DNA of 9,233 nt, from the NCBI GenBank assembly GCA_002352105.1, contig DEHV01000058.1, positions 27,053 to 36,285 on the forward strand, read 5' to 3'. Positions 5,746 through 9,233 of this stretch are shown in pieces. The stretch is from Chitinophagaceae bacterium UBA2791. Lineage in GTDB: Bacteria > Bacteroidota > Bacteroidia > Chitinophagales > Chitinophagaceae. Position 1 is the first letter of the stretch; the number at the start of each line of letters is the position of its first letter. A model generated the notes under the pieces. That model did no database searches and was not told where the DNA came from. It saw only the letters and a program-made list of their open reading frames with translations. The translations under genes and the position numbers were made by a program.

Positions 5746-7299
5746 TTGAATAAGGAACTTATTATAAACGCTGCTCCCCTGGGCGTGGAAATCGCCCTCT
5801 TAGAGGATAAGAAGCTGGTAGAACTTCATCATGAAAAAACTGATGCCAGTTTTGCCGTGGGGGATCTGTATTTGGGTAAAGTAAAGAAGCTGATCCCCGG
5901 GCTGAATGCTGCATTTGTGGATGTCGGCTTTGAAAAGGACGCCTTTCTTCATTATACCGACCTGAGCCCGTATGCCCGCTCCTTGCTCAAATTCACCCAA
6001 CTGGCTATTAACGATAATAGTCCTGAAGGGTTTGACTACTCCTCGTTTCATATAGAACCGGAGATCGTTAAAACAGGAAAGATCAATGAGGTGCTGAGCG
6101 GAAAACCCAATATACTGGTTCAGATCCTCAAGGAACCTATTGCCGCAAAAGGTCCCAGGCTAAGCTGCGAAATTTCTTTGCCCGGCCGCTTCGTCGTCAT
6201 CACCCCCTTCAATGATATTGTAGCCGTTTCCAGGAAGATCCATTCTTCCGAAGAAAGAAAACGTTTACAAAAGATCATCGAAGCCATTAAACCGAAAAAC
6301 TTCGGCGTAATTGTACGGACGGCGGCGGAAGGAAAAAACACCGCGGAACTCCATGAAGACCTTACCATGCTGGTAGAAACATGGAAGCTGATTCAGAAAA
6401 ATCTTAAGGGGGCGGTCTCTCCTACAAAGGTGCTGAGCGAGCAAACCAAAACGACAAGCATGTTGCGCGATCTGCTGAATGAGGACTTCAACAAGATCGT
6501 GGTGAACGACCGCAATATCTTTAACGATACAAAAAGCTATATTCAACGCATAGCGCCTGAGAAATCAGATATTCTCTCCCTTTATAATAACGGCCTGCCG
6601 ATATTCGATCAATATGGCATTACCAAACAGGTAAAAGCCGCTTTCGGGAAAACGGTAAACCTGCCCAGCGGGGCTTACCTGATCATCGAACATACCGAGG
6701 CCCTGCACGTGATAGACGTCAACAGCGGCTATAAAAGCGTGAGCAATAACCAGGAGCAGAATGCCCTTGAAACCAACCTGGAAGCTGCGGCAGAAATATC
6801 GCGCCAGCTAAGGCTCCGGGATCTCGGAGGCATTATTGTGGTGGATTTTATCGATATGAAGCTTCCGGATAACAAGCGGAAGCTGATGGAATCCATGGAA
6901 GAATTCATGCGACCCGACAGGGCCAAGCATGCCGTGCTTCCGATCTCCAAATTCGGGCTTATGCAGATCACCCGGCAAAGGATGAAGCCCGAAATGAACA
7001 TTAATACGCAGGAGGTTTGCCCCACCTGTAACGGCACGGGAAAGATCTCTTCTACCTTATTGCTGGAAGATCAGATTGAAAAAAACCTCAGCTACCTGAT
7101 CACGCATCAGCACAAAGACCTAACCCTGGCTGTTCATCCTATCCTCTATTCTCATTTCACCAAGGGCTTCTTCTTACGGTCCAAGCTATGGAAATGGAGA
7201 TGGAAATACGGCCAAAAAATAAAGATCAAGGCGAACACCAGTTACCATTTGACCGAATTTCATTTCTTCGACAAGCACGAAGAAGAGATCAAGCTTTAG
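5746..7299 (+). CDS. rng: Ribonuclease E/G (RNase G-type)
   Basis: A 517-residue endoribonuclease of the RNase E/G family, which cuts single-stranded A/U-rich RNA in rRNA maturation and mRNA decay. The S1-like domain begins near residue 37 (VGDLYLGKVKKLIPGLNAAFVDVG). It carries an insert at about 76-112, usual for the phylum's versions. The 5'-sensor/RNase H-like region includes KGPRLS (135-140). Catalytic Mg2+ ligands are D324 in VIDVNSG and D367 in VVDFIDM, 43 residues apart as in E. coli RNase E (D303/D346). The Zn-link is C425-P-T-C428 in CPTCNGTG. No degradosome scaffold tail follows, so it is RNase G-like in length. The start is TTG at 5746: the family N-terminus (MNKELIIN) begins there, an in-frame stop lies at 5680-5682, and no in-frame ATG intervenes. 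An out-of-frame ATG at 5736 opens a five-codon frame crossing the TTG. A leader inverted repeat precedes it. Confidence 0.96.
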   Translation: MNKELIINAAPLGVEIALLEDKKLVELHHEKTDASFAVGDLYLGKVKKLIPGLNAAFVDVGFEKDAFLHYTDLSPYARSLLKFTQLAINDNSPEGFDYSSFHIEPEIVKTGKINEVLSGKPNILVQILKEPIAAKGPRLSCEISLPGRFVVITPFNDIVAVSRKIHSSEERKRLQKIIEAIKPKNFGVIVRTAAEGKNTAELHEDLTMLVETWKLIQKNLKGAVSPTKVLSEQTKTTSMLRDLLNEDFNKIVVNDRNIFNDTKSYIQRIAPEKSDILSLYNNGLPIFDQYGITKQVKAAFGKTVNLPSGAYLIIEHTEALHVIDVNSGYKSVSNNQEQNALETNLEAAAEISRQLRLRDLGGIIVVDFIDMKLPDNKRKLMESMEEFMRPDRAKHAVLPISKFGLMQITRQRMKPEMNINTQEVCPTCNGTGKISSTLLLEDQIEKNLSYLITHQHKDLTLAVHPILYSHFTKGFFLRSKLWKWRWKYGQKIKIKANTSYHLTEFHFFDKHEEEIKL

Positions 7300-7329
7300 C
7301 GCATAACTCCCCGACCTTTTCCCAAAACT

Positions 7330-8727
7330 CTAATAGCCCGGGTTCTGAACGAGTTTGGCATTTACATCCAGTTCGGAGCTGGGAACAGGCAATACCAATT
7401 TATTATCATCATAAGGAAGGCCGTCTATATCTAGTTGCAGTCTCTTTAAGGTCCATAGCCTGTCGCCTTCAAAAGCCAGTTCCCTGAATCTCTCTTCAGC
7501 AAAAATACTTTCATCGTCTATAGAGGTAAGCAGGGAAGCCCTTGCCCTGCCCCTTACGGTATTCAGGTCGTCCAGAGGATCTACGCCGCCAATAGGCGCG
7601 CCGCCCTTGCGATAGTTGGCCTCTGCCCTGGTCAGGTACATTTCGGCGAGGCGCACAACGGGGATCACTTTATAAAAGGACGACCATTTCCTGGTGTGCA
7701 GGCCATCTGCTCCGACGATGCTGTATCCGTAATAATAGAAGTCGCCGCGGTTATCTTCCGGTTCATATATATCGATATGCGAAGGATCTACTTTGACATC
7801 CCCGCGGCCTCCGCCGATCGAAGGCTCGTCGTCCGAGTAGTTGGCCATATAAAATGTGATCAGACCGAAGTTTGCCGTACCTGAATTACTCTGGCTGGTC
7901 TGCTGGATGGCAAAAATATCTTCGCTTGAGTTAGCGGCGTTATTAAAAGAACCCGCATATGTTGTCGGCAATTCATAATTGCCCGACTCGATCACCGCAT
8001 TTGCTTCTTCCGCCGCGCCGGCCAGATTACCCTGGCTTAGATAAACCCTGGAGAGGATCGCCCTTGCCGCAGACGAAGACGCTCTTGCTTTTTCAGCAAT
8101 CTCGGGAAGTCCCTCGGCGGCATCAACAAGATCATCGATCACCTGAGTATATATATCGCTCACGGTGGCGCGGGGCAGCAGGTGTTCGGCGGCGTTATAT
8201 TCATAAACGGCTTTGGTCATCAGCGGCACGGCCAGATTGGTCGTTGTGTTACCCGCCGACCAGGGCTTTCCATAATATTTTACCAACTCAAAATAAGCCA
8301 GGCCCCTGATGAATTTAGCTTCGGCGGCAACAGCTTCCCTTTCGTCTTCATCTACCAGTTCAATCTTGTCCAGGACAACATTGGCAATATTGATAATGAC
8401 ATAAGCATTCTCCCATATATTAAAAGCGGTCAGATTGGTCTCTATCTGGGTTTTATCATTCAGGTCCACATAGTCGACGAAAGAGCCCGCAAAATAGATC
8501 TGCTGCTCTGCAGCCAGCAGGTCGGCCGTAAGGAGAAAAGATTCGCCGAACGCGTCGGCGTCCTGCAACTTGCTATAACCGCCAAACAGAACGGCTTTAA
8601 CATCGTCGGATGTTTTGATATCGTCGGGATCAATGTTCTGCTGGGGAGAGATATCCAGTTTCTTATTACATCCTGCGGCGATCAGGACGACGGCAAAAAT
8701 GAATGAAAAGGATCTTATGAAGTTCAT
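7330..8727 (-). CDS. SusD/RagB-family outer-membrane nutrient-binding lipoprotein
   Basis: A 465-residue SusD-like protein. It has a lipoprotein signal with A-A-G-C and the lipidated cysteine at residue 20, followed by NKKLDISP, the usual opening of mature SusD proteins. Family segments include RLAEMYLTRAEA in the C-terminal third, RFRELAFEG (413-421), LVLPVPSSELDVN (444-456) and the terminal QNPGY (461-465). SusD proteins sit on the cell surface as a lid over a SusC channel and capture glycans or other oligomers. The length is below the 500-550 common for glycan-binding SusDs, but the protein looks complete. It begins 20 nt after the susC-like gene, the standard susC-susD operon order. No glycosidase or protease follows: the next gene, rng, is convergent with 30 bp between stops. 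The substrate cannot be told from the sequence. Confidence 0.95.
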   Translation of the reverse strand: MNFIRSFSFIFAVVLIAAGCNKKLDISPQQNIDPDDIKTSDDVKAVLFGGYSKLQDADAFGESFLLTADLLAAEQQIYFAGSFVDYVDLNDKTQIETNLTAFNIWENAYVIINIANVVLDKIELVDEDEREAVAAEAKFIRGLAYFELVKYYGKPWSAGNTTTNLAVPLMTKAVYEYNAAEHLLPRATVSDIYTQVIDDLVDAAEGLPEIAEKARASSSAARAILSRVYLSQGNLAGAAEEANAVIESGNYELPTTYAGSFNNAANSSEDIFAIQQTSQSNSGTANFGLITFYMANYSDDEPSIGGGRGDVKVDPSHIDIYEPEDNRGDFYYYGYSIVGADGLHTRKWSSFYKVIPVVRLAEMYLTRAEANYRKGGAPIGGVDPLDDLNTVRGRARASLLTSIDDESIFAEERFRELAFEGDRLWTLKRLQLDIDGLPYDDNKLVLPVPSSELDVNAKLVQNPGY

Positions 8728-8747
8728 GGTTCGGTTTTTAAGGATGA

Positions 8748-9233
8748 TCAGAAACGAATGTTAACGCCTGCGGTTATGGTTCTTGCCTGCGGTATGGAAA
8801 AGAAATCCTGGCCTCCGGCTATATTCCCGATCACATAGGTATTCACTTCAGGATCGGCGATATACTTGGTAAAGGTAAGCAGGTTCATGCCCGACAGGTA
8901 AAACCTGGCGGAAGACATTCTCCATCTTTGGGTAATAGAAGACGGCAGCGTATATCCCAAAGCAAAGTTTCTTAACCGGATATAAGAACCGTCATAAAGC
9001 CACCTGGAAGACATTCTGTATCCTGTAGAATAGAATATGCCGGCCCTTGGAACATTGGTGATATCGCCCGGCTGTTTCCAGCCATTCAACTGGTCGGTCG
9101 TCTGGTTGTCGAACCCGTTTCCGAAGCTGGAAGAGCTATACTGACCGCCGAGATCAAGAATGTTATTGCCCTGTACAAAGTTAAATTGTATGGAGAGGTC
9201 GAAGTTCGCATAGCGCAGGGTGTTGGTTAAAGC
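8748..9233 (-). CDS. SusC/RagA-family TonB-dependent transporter, C-terminal part only
   Basis: The last 161 codons of a frame that enters from the right edge and ends with TGA at 8748-8750. It shows the C-terminal strands of a SusC barrel: Y-I-R-L-R-N-F-A-L-G-Y-T-L-P, then YLSGMNLLTFTKYIADPEVN, then PQARTITAGVNIRF. The terminal aromatic (Phe) is the usual outer-membrane insertion signal. Full family members have about 1000 residues, so most of the gene, including the plug, TonB box and N-terminal carboxypeptidase-like domain, lies outside. SusC imports the ligand held by SusD, using TonB energy. It is 20 nt upstream of the susD-like gene and surely co-transcribed. The frame is open to the window edge, so a start near 9089 would be artificial. 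Confidence 0.94.
   Translation of the reverse strand, partial: ALTNTLRYANFDLSIQFNFVQGNNILDLGGQYSSSSFGNGFDNQTTDQLNGWKQPGDITNVPRAGIFYSTGYRMSSRWLYDGSYIRLRNFALGYTLPSSITQRWRMSSARFYLSGMNLLTFTKYIADPEVNTYVIGNIAGGQDFFSIPQARTITAGVNIRF

Noticed and set aside
8182..8706. Plus-strand open frame of 174 codons opposite susD
   Set aside because: Antisense to a clearly real SusD-like gene, with no start context or motif of its own.
9087..9089. Start codon of a small separate gene at 9089
   Set aside because: The frame continues upstream to the window edge with SusC-like sequence, so the TTG here is an internal leucine codon.
1..9233. A CRISPR array, tRNA, rRNA, transposase, toxin-antitoxin or defence gene set
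   Set aside because: I looked on both strands and saw no spaced direct repeats, cloverleaf-like sequence, rRNA motif or relevant protein family; the genes are conserved housekeeping and nutrient-uptake types.

Overview
The window comes from a Bacteroidota (Bacteroidetes) chromosome. The evidence is a gldE-gldD gliding/type IX secretion pair, a SusC/SusD outer-membrane uptake pair, a TAnnTTTG-type promoter, weak or absent Shine-Dalgarno sequences, and the neighbourhood mutY-ssb-gldE-gldD divergent from an HU gene and RNase E/G. The family level (for example Chitinophagaceae or Sphingobacteriaceae-like) is only a guess. Most of it is a conserved housekeeping block, not an accessory island. I see no transposase, CRISPR, tRNA, rRNA, prophage or defence gene.

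Layout. Minus strand, 4021 down to 1: mutY (A/G mismatch adenine glycosylase, enlarged by an unusual repeat-bearing insert), ssb, gldE (CNNM/CBS membrane protein) and gldD (lipoprotein, cut by the left edge). A good Bacteroidetes-type promoter followed at once by a strong hairpin lies between ssb and gldE, so gldE-gldD can be transcribed separately from mutY-ssb. An AT-rich divergent region (4022-4219) separates mutY from the plus-strand block.

Plus strand, 4220 to 7299: an HU/IHF-type nucleoid protein, a membrane-anchored TPR protein, a 31-residue very basic ribosomal-type protein of the AURKAIP1/COX24 (bS22/mS38) family, a terminator hairpin, a long interrupted inverted repeat, and the RNase E/G gene. 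The theme is DNA and RNA housekeeping: nucleoid, ribosome and RNA processing.

Minus strand, 9233 down to 7330: the C-terminal part of a SusC-like TonB-dependent transporter (entering from the right edge) and a complete SusD-like lipoprotein, which converges on the RNase gene with 30 bp between stop codons. No degradative enzyme follows susD here.

I found no convincing undescribed multi-gene system. Worth a second look are the 22-residue tandem repeat inside the MutY insert, the interrupted inverted repeat before rng, TTG starts at three of the seven genes whose start is visible among the larger ORFs (two of them with out-of-frame ATG mini-ORFs over the start), the tiny bS22-like gene, and the hairpin just downstream of the gldE promoter.
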